A program made the translations under genes and the position numbers. A stretch of 64,000 nt of DNA from NCBI GenBank assembly GCA_003313425.1, contig NHZP01000005.1, positions 682,001 through 746,000 of the forward strand, given 5' to 3'. Every line of letters starts with the position of its first letter. The stretch's first letter is position 1. The DNA is from Pseudopyrenochaeta lycopersici. Its lineage: Eukaryota; Ascomycota; Dothideomycetes; Pleosporales; Pseudopyrenochaetaceae. This document shows positions 34,815 through 47,787 of the stretch, in pieces. The notes under the pieces are model-generated. The model made no database searches. It had not been told where the DNA came from and worked only from the letters and a program-made list of their open reading frames with translations.

Positions 34815-36506
34815 ATGTCTTACTACCCGGGACAGCAGTACCACCAAAACAGCTACGGCCAGCAGCAGCCGCCGCCCCAGAACGGCTATGGTGCCCCGCC
34901 CCAGCAAGGATACCCACCACAGCAGAACTATGGCGCTCCGTGAGTGCTCAGATGAAAACGAAGCTTGACGGACGCTGACAGCACCAGCCCTCCACAGCAA
35001 GGATATGGTTACCAACAGCAGCCGCCTTACCAGAACTACGGGCAGCCAACTCCTCCCCCGCAGCAGTACGGATACAATCAGGTGAGTGGCCTGGACTGAA
35101 GCGGACAAAACCCATACTGGAGCGTGGAGCTCAGATGATGATGATGATAGCTGACGTATGCAAAGGGTCCGCCTCAACAGCAATACGGCAACTATGGACC
35201 ACCTCAGCAGCAGCAGCAGCAGCACCCTCGACCTGGTAAGAACATGTCATGTGATTTGACGACAAGGGAGCTGACGATCTTTCCAGGTATGCCCACAGTG
35301 AACAGCAACCAATGGTCACATGGAAATACAAACGCGCCCCCGCCACCACCCTCGGGCGCGCAGAACTTCGGACACGGCGCGCCTCAAGGATACTCATTTC
35401 AATATTCGGCTTGCAATGGCCGACGGAAAGCGCTACTCATTGGCATAAACTACTTTGGCCAGCGGGGCCAGCTTCGCGGATGTATCAATGATGTGAAGAA
35501 CATGAGCACATACCTAAACGAATTCTTTGGCTACAAGAGGGAGGATATGGTGACTTTGACCGACGACCAGCAAAACCCCATGAGCCAGCCTACTAAGGCG
35601 AATATTCTGAGGGCGATGCATTGGCTGGTCAAGGATGCCAGGCCAAACGACTCGCTATTCTTCCACTATTCAGGTACGTTACAGCCCCGATATCAGAGCC
35701 AGCCGACAGCACGCTGCAGAGTCGTTTGAGCATATACTAATCCAGCCTAGGACACGGAGGCCAAACCAAGGATCTCGATGGCGACGAAGACGACGGCTAT
35801 GACGAAGTGATCTATCCCGTTGACTTCCGTACCGCAGGCCATATTGTCGACGACGAAATGCACCGCATCATGGTTGGTACCCTACAACCCGGCGTCCGGC
35901 TAACCGCCATCTTCGACTCCTGCCACTCCGGCTCCGCCCTTGATTTGCCCTACATCTACTCCACCCAGGGCGTGCTCAAGGAGCCGAATCTGGCAAAGGA
36001 GGCTGGTCAAGGTTTGTTGGGCATTGTTTCCAGTTATGCGCGCGGCGACATTGGTAGCATGATTGGAGGCGCGACGAGCTTGTTCAAGAAGGCGATCACG
36101 GGCGACGAGGTATACAAGAAGAACCTGAGGACGAAGACGTCACCAGCCGATGTGATCATGTGGAGCGGCAGCAAGGACACGCAGACTTCGTACGTATACA
36201 ACTTTTTCTTGGGACCTGACAAAAGCCCTGGGAACATCCACTGACTTCATATTTCAGGGCTGATGCAAGCATTGGCGGCGAAGCCACGGGCGCCATGTCC
36301 TGGGCCTTCATCACCGCCCTGCGTAAGAATCCAAATCAGAGCTACGTCCAGCTGCTAAACAGCATTCGTGACGAGCTCGAGGGCAAGTACCAGCAAAAGC
36401 CGCAGTTGAGCTGCAGCCACCCTTTGAGTATGTTCCCCTCCAGCATTACAAATACTCGTTTGGTAAACTAACCAAATCAGACACCGACCTCTTGTACGTG
36501 ATGTAA
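34815..36506 (+). CDS. casA: Type I metacaspase
   Basis: Seven exons code 436 residues: 34815-34939, 34988-35081, 35166-35235, 35287-35673, 35751-36189, 36258-36427 and 36481-36506. Metacaspases are Ca2+-dependent cysteine proteases that cleave after Arg/Lys and act in protein quality control, ageing and regulated death. The prodomain (about 1-125) is a Gln/Pro/Gly/Tyr-rich, prion-like repeat (units such as QQGY and YGQP) ending in a polyglutamine run. It is followed by the caspase fold, starting [18 protein letters not shown]. The catalytic pair is His227 in HYSGHGG and Cys283 in DSCHSG. The HYSGHGG motif is cut by intron 4 and restored by splicing. The p10-like part has [12 protein letters not shown] and the [17 protein letters not shown] segment, cut by intron 5. 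It ends SCSHPLNTDLLYVM, the last eight residues on a 26-nt exon. The gene stands alone in tandem after the exchange-factor gene. Confidence 0.95.
35205..35223 (+). repeat. CAG microsatellite in the metacaspase prodomain
   Basis: About six CAG units encode glutamines just before the end of the third coding exon. The length is likely to vary between strains. Confidence 0.7.
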
Positions 36507-36978
36507 AATGAAGTGGAATTGGATTGAAGTTTGTTTGATTGATACCACGGCATTTTTTTTGGGATTGGGCAGGATAGGCTGGGATTATAAAACGGGTACT
36601 AAAGTCACGGCTGTTGATGATTGTGTATACCTGTTCTTGTATATAGTACTGGACGTGAAGCGTGTTGCTGCGGCACTTGCTATGTTGGCGTCTTTCCAAG
36701 GAATAACACACACCCACTACCAACATCAAGCCGGTGCAAAGTATTTGGTGTGTGAGGAGATTTTGATGCTACCGTCTATATGCATGCCCTGGACGGGGCT
36801 CATAAGGCGTCGCTTCCACGATGCCATTCCAGATAAAGTGGATATTATGCGCATGATATGTACTAGGCCCCAAAGGATATCAGGAAAAACCGGGAAAAAG
36901 TCTACAGCCCCCTTCCAGCAAACCATATGGTCATGCTGGCTGTCTGCAGCACCAAAGAGACGCTTCCAAGATTTCCGG
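36507..36978. terminator. Tail-to-tail 3' region, metacaspase / AMMECR1
   Basis: 472 bp between two converging stop codons. It should contain both polyadenylation regions. No further exon is visible, and the open frame crossing here on the + strand (36508-37185) is antisense to AMMECR1. Confidence 0.4.
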
Positions 36979-39039
<2,061 letters not shown>

Positions 39040-39477
39040 CTATGCCGCGTCACGCTTGCCCTCCTTGACCTCCTTCTGCAACCTTGTTAGCCGTGTGCGC
39101 ACTTGGCGGGATCCGGGGCATCGGGGGTACGGACCAGAGCACGCATAGTGCCGTGAAGAGCATGCCTGTGGTTCCTTCGGAACTTGGGGTCGGTGCCCTT
39201 GAGCGAGGGGTAACGGTGCGTCTTGGGCTTCTTGATACTGCGGTGCCCACAGGTTAGCCATGACATTCTAGCAATTGCATCGTGCTTGCATGCATCGAGT
39301 GAAGAAGGCTTCATCGGCGGTGCTGTTGCGCGTATTCCGCGTCGAGGGCGAGGGATGCGTACCCGTTCCTGTGGTTCTTCTTGGACTGGTTGTGCTGGGA
39401 CGAGTTCTTTGATTCTGCGCAGTCCTGTCAGTACTCATCCATCGCCTCCGTGCTGGGTCGTCACACGTACTGGCCAT
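39040..39477 (-). CDS. rpl29: 60S ribosomal protein eL29
   Basis: Four exons, 39471-39477, 39363-39414, 39135-39237 and 39040-39075, code the 65-residue protein beginning MAKSKNSSQHNQSKKNHRNG and ending KEVKEGKRDAA. eL29 is a small, very basic component of the large cytosolic ribosomal subunit. The spliced product shows the full family pattern, including GIKKPKTHRYPSLKGTDPKF and RRNHRHALHGTMRALK, and has the usual length. The first coding exon has only seven bases (ATGGCCA), typical of ribosomal protein genes with an early intron. The three introns are 56, 125 and 59 nt. Intron 3 uses the donor GTCCGT. No single open frame reveals this gene, because every exon is short. Confidence 0.95.
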
Positions 39478-39760
39478 GGCGACGGTTGTGTGTATCGAGT
39501 TGCCGGTGTGGATTTGTCGAAGAGCTGGGTCGTAAGCTGAATTTCCGCCCGAGTGTGGTGTAAGCGAGTTGGAAGCACACTAGCGTTTCTTGGCACCACC
39601 CCCATCGCCAGCCTCGACCAGCAGCATATTATTTGATAAAACAAATACTGTTTTAGTTTATCAGAGAATATAAACTAAAAATGCTACTTCACTGCAGTCT
39701 ATATTCGACATCAGAATCAACATGGCCTTGATGCAGTTGCGATTTATTTATCGGTGGGTA

Positions 39761-41329
39761 TCATACATCCAACATACTCCTGATCTTAGGCTGTGGCTGC
39801 ACTTCCGAGCCTCCCCCAACATGATCTTGTGACAGACCCATACCTGTACTATTCGTCCTCGAACTCGCCGTTTCACTTTTCAGCTTTTGCGCAACTTGCA
39901 ACTTTGGTACTGAAGTGTCTACTACTTCCGTGTTATTTGGCACTTCATCCCTGAAAGGATCCGCTGGCGTTCCAGACTTCGATCGATTCCCTACGTTCAT
40001 AATTCCCATCTCAATATTCCGCTCAATGCGGCGCGACGTTGCCCGTCCACCGCCGACTTCTGTGGTCATATTCTGTAGACGTTGCTCATCTGACATGTAT
40101 CTGTCCTTGAAATTCTTCTGCCACCAGGTAGGTTTCTTGGTAATATTAAGCTCCGCATCGTGAATTCTGCCTCTTGCTACGCGTTGCTGAATCAGGACCC
40201 TGTCTTCGTTCTCTTCTGCGAAACCAGCAATCTCGAAAACGGCGAGGATGAGCAAAATTGGCGCATAGCCAAGACCGAAAGGCCATCCAACTTGAACGCC
40301 GACCTGGAAGATAGATATGTCCCAATCCCATGCGCTTGCAACGCCGTAGCCAAGACGAACAGCAAGAAGTAAGATGTTGGCCACAAGCTTTGCCGGGCAT
40401 TTACTCCAAGAACCTCGTGTGTAGTGCCTCATTGAGTGCCAGAGCGAAAAACATATGACCAGCCAAGCGCAGACCGCTAGTATGGCTCCAGCCTTTCCCC
40501 GTGCGCCTGTTGCGGCAAGCCGCGCGATGTTTTCCTTCTGCCAGTCTGTGTTCTGCTTCTGGATCGCCGTCCAGGATCGCGGAATGACCATGAAGAAGTT
40601 CAAGAACGCGAACAAGTAGAACACCAGTGGAAGCCAGAATTCGGTCCTTGCGCGACTGTCGTCTTGTCGGAGGAGGAACGGGTCGACATCACAAATTTGA
40701 CGCTCTTGCCATGAGCCCCTAGATAACAACACCATCAGTGTCTCAGCATTGCAGAAGATGTGGAAAGTAAATATGTACCAGTGCCTGGTTCCCTCCCACA
40801 GCATAGCCAACGCGCCTGGGATCATAAGCATGAAGAAGAAGCTTTGCAAGATTATCGGCAGATCTTGTAAGTAGTAGCGATCAACATCTACGCCCGTGAG
40901 CGTGCTGATCATGCCACATGCTGCCACGAACAGCATCCAATACCATTGCCATCTTCTGCCAACAACCCTAAACCTCTTGTCCTCTCTCAAATACCGTTTC
41001 CCATGCTTCCGGAGGTTGATTAATGTCAAGATGAGAAGTAACCCAAATAAGCTTCCAAATGCAATACTCAGCATACCACGGGTCTTAATACTGTAGTACG
41101 GTATATAACATGTTGTCTCATTCTCCCAGCTCCCATTGTTAAGCATCGAAGGCTGAAATTTATCGAATATGAGGTAGCATTCCGACCCGTTTGAGAGGGT
41201 TCCGTTGCTGTAGAGTGCGTATCCAAACTCTTGAAGCGCGGTCAAGTTGAAGCGCACGCCATTGATAATCGTTGAAGTCGAGTTATCGCCCTCAGGATAT
41301 TGGACAAAGTCGCGGTCGAGGAGAAACAT
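39761..41329 (-). CDS. DUF2434-family multi-pass membrane protein
   Basis: A single frame codes 522 residues from the first ATG (MFLLDRDFVQYPEG). The open frame extends about 28 codons further upstream, but only from a TTG. The sequence INGVRFNLTALQEFGYALYS, followed by NGTLSNGS and CYIPYYSIKTRG, matches what I know of fungal DUF2434 proteins, whose function is not established. The first 85 residues carry several N-glycosylation sequons and should face outside. About eight membrane segments follow, for example SIAFGSLFGLLLILTLINL, WYWMLFVAACGMISTL and PIILQSFFFMLMIPGALAML. Conserved motifs in the family style are GRRWQWYW, DVDRYYLQDLP and the loop RQDDSRARTEFWLP. The C-terminal 110 residues are polar and presumably cytosolic. 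The gene diverges from the F-box-like gene at 41691. Confidence 0.85.
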   Translation of the reverse strand: MFLLDRDFVQYPEGDNSTSTIINGVRFNLTALQEFGYALYSNGTLSNGSECYLIFDKFQPSMLNNGSWENETTCYIPYYSIKTRGMLSIAFGSLFGLLLILTLINLRKHGKRYLREDKRFRVVGRRWQWYWMLFVAACGMISTLTGVDVDRYYLQDLPIILQSFFFMLMIPGALAMLWEGTRHWYIFTFHIFCNAETLMVLLSRGSWQERQICDVDPFLLRQDDSRARTEFWLPLVFYLFAFLNFFMVIPRSWTAIQKQNTDWQKENIARLAATGARGKAGAILAVCAWLVICFSLWHSMRHYTRGSWSKCPAKLVANILLLAVRLGYGVASAWDWDISIFQVGVQVGWPFGLGYAPILLILAVFEIAGFAEENEDRVLIQQRVARGRIHDAELNITKKPTWWQKNFKDRYMSDEQRLQNMTTEVGGGRATSRRIERNIEMGIMNVGNRSKSGTPADPFRDEVPNNTEVVDTSVPKLQVAQKLKSETASSRTNSTGMGLSQDHVGGGSEVQPQPKIRSMLDV

Positions 41330-41690
41330 CGTTTGCTGTGCCACTCCGAGGGCGGGGAACCTTGGGAAAGGGCCGTAAAAGTGTTGTTCAATTCGCAAGG
41401 ACGCCTGTCCCAATGTTCACTTCATCGTGGCATGCAAGAAGACATATCCGAAGCAGCCGGAAGTGCATGCAAGCCTAAAGGTTTCACAGCAGGGCGCGAT
41501 GTCTGAAGTTTGGACATCATCCTCGCTTTGCCGCTCGACCAGGGATCCTGGTTAGCCAACGGAAGCTACGCGCTCCACCAAGGCTGCGGATCGCGCTAAC
41601 AACCTCACGACACCTACCCTCGCATTAGTGACTGACCACTGCAACACGCTCGAAACCTCGACGTTCTAACTCAAGGTAGACGCCCTCCTT
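41330..41690. promoter_or_regulatory. Divergent promoter region, DUF2434 / F-box-like
   Basis: 361 bp between divergent starts, shared by both promoters. No specific site is assigned. Confidence 0.4.
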
Positions 41691-42573
41691 ATGAGCTTTC
41701 TTCCTCGCATCATAGGCTTCATGTCACCCTTCGACTGGCTCCGAAGTCCGGTTCGGCCGGCCGGTCCTTTCTCACCAACCTATGACGATGTTTGTGGCGC
41801 TCGAGCACTTCTTAAAACATTGAAGCTTCCCACTGAACTTGTGCTCGAAATTCTTGATCGTGCTCAGTATTGGCCGACCCAAGAGTTCGAGTCCGTCCCC
41901 GGTCGTCCCATCGTTGCTCGTGCACAAGGCGCCCAATCATCAGCAGCAACCCTTTCCCTCGACGCAGCTGTTTTCAATAATCCAATCGTCAACCCCATCC
42001 TCACAAGTGGTGACCGATTCAAGATTAAAGACATCGTGTTCGATGTTGTGAGTCATGACCAAGGCTGGACATCTGAGAACACGCGAGGTACCTATGCAAC
42101 GTCTTCATGGCTCGAAGTATCTATTCTTCGCAAAGAGACAAATAGCAGTACTCGCTTACCTAGTCCACGCCTCGTGAATACATGGATCAGCAGTCCTGAA
42201 GATTTTCATAAGAACATGGTAGGGCGTGGCTGGTTTCTGGTGAAACGGCCGGAGCAGGCGCTTCAGGGCCCACAGGATGGCGAAGGTGATTTCGCCTGGT
42301 ACCTGCAGGGGAACCGCGTCGTTGACCGAGAGGATTACCACATCGTCTGGAGTGAAGACGGGAGCGAGGGGAACGAGGGAGCCGGCTCTGGTGAAGGCTT
42401 CATTAAAGAATTGAAAGACGGGGACAGAATTATCGTATGGGCGCGGGCAAAGGTTTGTACTCTTGGTTCATTGCCCTCTTTCATGATAATGTGGTTGAAA
42501 CTGACCAACTCAGTGGCCTGGATGGGAATGCGTCGTTCAGAGCATCAAGGCCACTGTTCGTTACGGCTTCTGA
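41691..42573 (+). CDS. F-box-like protein of unknown role
   Basis: Two exons, 41691-42452 and 42514-42573, code 273 residues; the 61-nt intron starts GTTTGT and ends CTCAG. Near residue 45 the segment LKLPTELVLEILDRAQYWP resembles the LPxELxxxIL core of an F-box, which would recruit a substrate to an SCF ubiquitin ligase. No leucine-rich or WD repeats follow. Instead a beta-rich domain contains GDRFKIKDIVFDVVSHDQGW, a tryptophan-rich stretch around DFAWYLQGNRVV, and a closing DGDRIIVWARAKWPGWECVV that is completed only by the second exon. Fungal proteins combining this short F-box-like motif with the WARAxxPGWxC ending are familiar to me as an uncharacterised group. No membrane span or signal is seen. 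Without splicing the frame runs on for about 45 residues lacking that ending. Confidence 0.82.
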
Positions 42574-43350
42574 GCTACTACCTGACTTGAGCCAACTGCT
42601 CAAGGCGCGCAATCGGCGCGGCAAAGCAGATTTTCAACAAAGCAACCTCCGATTTCTCAGTGTTTGACTGCCTCGTTTAGAGCTACTGGCCTATGCAACT
42701 GAACCCTGTGTCCCAGCTTGCTGATTAATTAAGCTGAACGAGCGAGGAATTGCTCAACGAACCAATGGACAGGCGTGAACATGAACAAAAGCAGGCTTCT
42801 CTTTGGCAAGATGATCTCGCCGAGGTTCTCCGCCCCTTGGCCAGTTTCGAAAACGAATATCACCCCCACAAATGAACACACATGGATGGCCAACAAGATG
42901 AACTCTACGGGAATCCTCTACTTTAAAGGCCACTGCCAGTGTTGTCGATGTCTGTAAGGTCTAATAAACTCTCACATAGGTAGCAACACATCCTAGTACT
43001 TGTTTTCGATGTAGAAGAATTATGCGAACGAGACTACAGAACAGGTTAGGTACTTTCAGGGACCTGAGACTTTGGTAAGACTTTGGCGCAATCACACTAC
43101 CTTATCGAGGTTTTTGATGGAAAACATGCTGGGAGAGAGCCATGTTAATGGAGGTTGGAAATAGCCACATGCCATACGAAATCTTACGAAGACGAAAATT
43201 CTTCTTTTTTTTTCATCCAAGTCCACGCAAGCTTGGACAGGACTTTGATTGTGTACCCTCCGCTATGTCGCCTCTGTAATAAAGCAGCCAGTGCTATATT
43301 ATTTTCCTCATCTTTCTTATTCTACATTATGTAATTATCTCAGAACATGT
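42574..43350. terminator. Tail-to-tail 3' region, F-box-like / GST
   Basis: 777 bp between converging stop codons, holding both 3' ends. Short open frames at 42775-42957 and 43249-43560 are unsupported; the second is antisense to the GST. Confidence 0.4.
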
Positions 43351-44218
43351 TTATGGCATACCACGCCCAGCTCTAATAGCCTTCGCAGCCTCACTCTGAG
43401 CCCTATCCTCCGCATACCGCTGATAAATCGGCAGATAATGCTCCCTCTCGCTAAGCGTCTCCTTCACACTCTTTCTCTCTTCAACTGCTCGAAGCCACGT
43501 TCTCCAGCGTTTCCATACCTCTTCATCCTCGCCGCCTTCGCCCTCCTCCGGGAGCCCTGAACCTCCCTTGAAGTGGTCGAACACCCATAGTCGATTGGCC
43601 CAAGGCGCAATCACAATGTCGATGAGACTGAACTCTTGGCCAAGGAAAAAGGGTCCTTGGGGGTCCATTTCCCGGGTGAACTCTTTTAAGTGATTGAGGA
43701 ACTCGGTTTGCTTCTCTTTGAGGCCCCCTTCGCCTTGGTGTTGGAGGAAACGATGATACGCGGGGATGATGCGAGTTCCAACATAGTCTGTCCAGATCCT
43801 CGTCCTTGCTCTGTCATAAGGATCTTTGGGGAGCAAGTGGGGTGTTTTATCGGGGTATGCTTCTTCGAGAAACTCACAAAGGACAGTGCTTTCGTAGAGA
43901 GGCTTGTTCTTATACTGTAAAGTTGGGACTAAGCCCCGCGGATTGAGATCAAGAAGGGATTGAGGCTTGTGGTACGGGTTGACTTCGATGTATTGATAGT
44001 CGATGCCTTTCTCCTCCAGGGTGATCCAAACCCTCTGAACAAATGGACAAAACCAGCCTGAAAACAGCTTGAGTGGCTGCTCTGCCTCATGAGCCTGGGT
44101 CAGTTAGCGGTGTGGAAAGTCCTGGAGCAGAATGCCGGTAAAAGTCTACCTTGACCGTCTTCGCAGCGAGGCCCGTAGCCTCAGGATGGAGATCTGCATC
44201 TGGATGATCTTTGCCCAT
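43351..44218 (-). CDS. Omega-type glutathione S-transferase
   Basis: Two exons, 44150-44218 and 43351-44094, joined over a 55-nt intron give 270 residues. The thioredoxin-like N-terminal domain carries SGWFCPFVQRVWITLEEKGI, with catalytic cysteine C39 replacing the Tyr/Ser of other classes, as in omega-class enzymes. These act as thiol transferases or dehydroascorbate reductases rather than classical conjugating enzymes. The glutathione-binding motifs follow: the VPTL-type segment in NPRGLVPTLQYKNKPLYEST, and the ES pair. The helical C-terminal domain includes GPFFLGQEFSLIDIVIAPWA and a short acidic insertion (GLPEEGEGGEDEEV). There is no targeting signal, so cytosolic. It is divergently transcribed from the oxidoreductase gene at 44863, with a shared 644-bp promoter region, which may mean joint induction by oxidative or electrophilic stress (inference). 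Confidence 0.93.
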
Positions 44219-44862
44219 TGTTATGGAATCGGTCGTAATTCAACAGTTTATTGATTACTCTCAGAGGAAAACAGCTGTGTGGAGATTCTACAATCGAGTA
44301 CTTCCATCATCAAAGTATTCAACGGCTAGCGCGAGCACTACCTCTCGACGCAATCGTTACCTTCAATCACATCACTGTATCTACAAGAGTGGTGTCCATG
44401 ACGAAAGCGGGGTAAATCCGAATGTTCCCCACTCTCGGCCCTGGGTCACGCTTTCCCTGTGACTTCACGTCGTCGTTAATTGCTTTCTTGAAAGCTGATG
44501 AAGGAATGGCAATCGCAAGTGAAATAACAATAGTAGTATGCAATCTACTTCCCTACTTCGGGGAATAGAAAGGCTGGACCTGCTGTTTTGGGCTGGTTAA
44601 TAATTTTGTCATCCGAGTCACCGATATGCCGAACCTCAAGAAGCGTGCAATTAGTGAAGCTTGAATGGATGCGAGATAGTGTGCGTGCAGTAAGTAAGCA
44701 GACGGGCTCAGACTCGATGCAAGGTAAAGAGTTGAAATGATAAATATCCTTGTATGTCAGCCAGAATCCATCTGTCTTTTGAAATCTTCCTATTTCAAGG
44801 AAGCGAGAGCCTGATCTACAAACACATCCAATTTCTTAGTTGCAATACTCAAAGAAGCCAGA
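44219..44862. promoter_or_regulatory. Shared promoter region, GST / quinone oxidoreductase-like
   Basis: 644 bp between two divergent detoxification-type genes. I looked for AP-1-like (TTACTAA/TGACTCA) sites and found no clear match. A TGACTTCACGTCG stretch near 44460 is only vaguely CRE-like. Confidence 0.45.
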
Positions 44863-45834
44863 ATGCGCGCACTCATCCGTATCGGCACCAACAAGGAGAC
44901 TCTTACGTTGGACGCTTCACACCCAGAACCTACACCTGCCGATTCACCGAATAGCTACATAATTAAAACGAAAGCTACATCATTAACTCGAGGCGAACTC
45001 ACTTGGCCTGAGCCGCTCATCACAGCTATCCCGGTCCCAGGTTACGACTTCGCTGGCGTGGTCCTCGCTGTACCCAATGTTCCGGGCGCCAAAGCTTTCA
45101 AACCTGGCGATGAAGTCTACGGACTTACCTACCCTTTCAGTGAAAAAGGCAATGCACGAGACATCACTGTTGCTGATGAGCGAGAAATGAGCCTAAAGCC
45201 GAAAAGTCTCAGCTGGGAGGAGGCTGCGGCAATACCATTGAGTGCGCTAAGTGCGTGGCAAGGGCTCTTCACCCACGGCAAGCTGAACAGTCCTGGAAAA
45301 GATAGGAATCTTGGGAAGAGGGTACTTGTGACGGCTGCTTCTGGTGGTGTGGGAATCTGGGCGGTGCAGCTTGCGCATCGAGCAGGTACCGAAGTTATTG
45401 GAACTTGTGGTCCTTCCAATGTAAACTTTGTGAAGAGCTTGGGTGCAAACACTGTGTTGGACTACTCAAAGCACGATCTCTTGGCTTGGGTAAACGAGGA
45501 CCGAGAATCTCGCGCTTTCGACGTGGTTCTAGATTGCATTGGCGGCCAGACGCTCACTGATGCGTGGAGATGTGCTAAAAAAGGGGCAATTGTCATCAGT
45601 GTGGCTGAGCCACCCAATCCAAAGAAGCCAGCAGACGGAGTAGCTGAAGGAGTTGAAGGTGTATGGTTCATTGTTGAAGCCAATCGAGACCAAATGGATG
45701 AGGTTAGTAGTCTGGTTGAACAAGGAAAATGCAAAGGGGAAGTAGATCAAGTGTATGAGTTGGAGCAGTGGGAGGAAGCTTTCAAGCGACTAGAAGGCGG
45801 ACATGCGAGAGGAAAGGTCGTGTTGAAGATGTGA
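44863..45834 (+). CDS. Quinone oxidoreductase-like MDR enzyme
   Basis: A single intronless frame codes 323 residues. It belongs to the zinc-independent branch of the medium-chain dehydrogenase/reductase superfamily. The GroES-like N-terminal domain holds IPVPGYDFAGVVLAVPN and FKPGDEVYGL without the cysteine cluster that binds structural zinc. The nucleotide-binding half contains the glycine-rich VLVTAASGGVGIWAVQLAHR and later FDVVLDCIGGQTL, ending in the typical RLEGGHARGKVVLKM. Such enzymes use NADPH to reduce quinones or enones. The substrate is unknown, and some close relatives sit in secondary-metabolite clusters, which is not the case here. No targeting peptide is seen. It is divergent from the omega-type GST, suggesting a redox or detoxification pair. 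Confidence 0.92.
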   Translation: MRALIRIGTNKETLTLDASHPEPTPADSPNSYIIKTKATSLTRGELTWPEPLITAIPVPGYDFAGVVLAVPNVPGAKAFKPGDEVYGLTYPFSEKGNARDITVADEREMSLKPKSLSWEEAAAIPLSALSAWQGLFTHGKLNSPGKDRNLGKRVLVTAASGGVGIWAVQLAHRAGTEVIGTCGPSNVNFVKSLGANTVLDYSKHDLLAWVNEDRESRAFDVVLDCIGGQTLTDAWRCAKKGAIVISVAEPPNPKKPADGVAEGVEGVWFIVEANRDQMDEVSSLVEQGKCKGEVDQVYELEQWEEAFKRLEGGHARGKVVLKM

Positions 45835-47787
45835 TGAAGCCAGCAGCCAAGAGAGCAGAATCGATCCAGGAAGATAATAGAACAGCTACTAGAAATGGTA
45901 GGATTCCTGACATAAGCTTCTGTCGAACTGCCAGAGCTTGCTTGATATCTTTTGCTTGTCAAGTAATCTGTGCTGAAGACGTAGTCTGATAAATGGGGTT
46001 GCACGAGGTTAAGTTGATATGCATCTGTTAACAAGCTCTTGATAGGCTGAACACTCTCCATGTGAATCTACTTGTGTAGCACTGACCGCCTCGCATTAGT
46101 GATGTAGTCGAATACGAGATACAGAGCAAATCGGACGGTGCCCTTTCCCGACGGACGACATACAGAGAATTATTGAGTAATTCAGTCCCATATTGGTGAT
46201 TCATCTTGGGTTGATGAGTGGTCTCATGATGCAGACGTGATGAATAGCGAAAGAGCAACAGGCCCCTGATATTCGGAAGCCGGAAATGTTAACATGCGAG
46301 ACTGCGAGACCTTGGCTACGATGTAGAGTTGGCGCCTTCCCAACATCCGAACGCCCAGCAAAGACGAGCACTTCCAAGCCCTTCAAGTGGCGGTAAAACG
46401 AACCTGCATAGTATTCATGTGACACAAGGATGCCATGACCGGCAAGCCGATGTGTTGGCGGGCAAGACAGTGTCAGCTTAACCCACCAACTGTGTACAAT
46501 CGGTAAAAGCGGCCTTCCAGCGATGGCTGACCTTGCGAGTACTAGGCAGAAGTTTGATGCCTGTCCGACCCGAGCCGATGAGTCACCTGCAGAAAGCTGC
46601 AGGATTGCGCGCCGCTGGGGTCTTGGAAGAATGCCATGTTAGTGAGGCGATGCCTGACATCTGGTCAGCCATGGGAATAATGAGGGTCCCCGGGTGTAGG
46701 GTTGTAGGGCATGAAGGTCGGCATTTGAGAACCTCATCATTCAAAATTGAGGAATGCCTCTCATGATATCTCGATCGTTGTCGTTTCATCACCCTGAGTG
46801 GTCGTCCTCTGTCAGCCGGAAGTGGCCGGATAGCGAGCACACCCTCAAGTAGGCAACCAACAAACGGTCTGCGCGTAGAATTACCCATTGGGAGGCGTGC
46901 AGGGGGCCAATAAGCGGAAAAGCTTAAGTGGATTAGAGATACGGCGCAGGTGACGTTGATCGCCGACTTTGCCAATAGCATCAAGAGGAAGTGTGCGGAG
47001 TGCGGGAATGCATGGGTCCTCGGACGAAGCCTGGAGATAATGGTGATGAGTTTTCTTGCATACAGCAAAGCGGCAAAAGCGAATGTGACAGGACAGTATC
47101 AAGAGACACAATGGCCGAGGCGGAACGAGCTGCTCACCGAAGCCGATGCAAGTGTGGCTGCCCCTCCTCTTGTCCTTGTCAACCCAGCATGGCGTGACAC
47201 CTCAGCTTATGCCCCGCATCAGACAAAGGGATTAGTGAGTGCCTGGAACAGCGGTTCTCAACAGACTGTCATGATGAGTTGCTGCGCGCGCCTGTACCGA
47301 CATTTGCGTAGTTTGCCGGTGGAGCCATAGAGAAGCTTGAGCGTGGCTGACGAACTGTGCCCGGTGAAGGTCTGTGCCTGGCCGGACCCGCAATTAAGTC
47401 AGGTCGCGACAAGCATTTGCACCCCAGACGTCACATCTGAACAATGTTGCGATCGGAGCAGCTTCGCGATTCGCGCTGACAAACTTCTGTCGTGATGACC
47501 TGGTCCATAGCTGCTCATGTTCCGAATCTTCCGGACATGATAAACTCGTAGGCTGCCACACATGCGCTTTGGCGGTTTCTCCAAAGACACTTTCTTTTCG
47601 TGCTGCCTCATTTGCGGTCTCCAGTGAGCTACACCTCTGTGTTAGCAATCCCACATTGAACGAGACTCAATAAGCGCGCCCTGTCCCTGTCATTTTTGCA
47701 CTTATTAGCAACCTTTCATCCAGCTTACAAGCTCCACACAGTATCCCTTACTCAAAACAAATCTCATCTCCAGTCCTTCCAACATAT
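45835..47787. other. Intergenic, no gene supported
   Basis: 1.95 kb before YTP1. Overlapping frames on both strands (minus 46583-47068, plus 46950-47330) lack domains and a plausible exon structure. No RNA gene or repeat is recognised. The last few hundred bases should include the YTP1 promoter. Confidence 0.45.

Noticed and set aside
41330..41413. 28-codon upstream extension of the DUF2434 protein
   Set aside because: Starts only from TTG; the first ATG at 41329 gives a family-like beginning.
46583..47330. Overlapping open frames on both strands (161 and 126 codons)
   Set aside because: No recognisable motif on either strand and no supporting splice structure.
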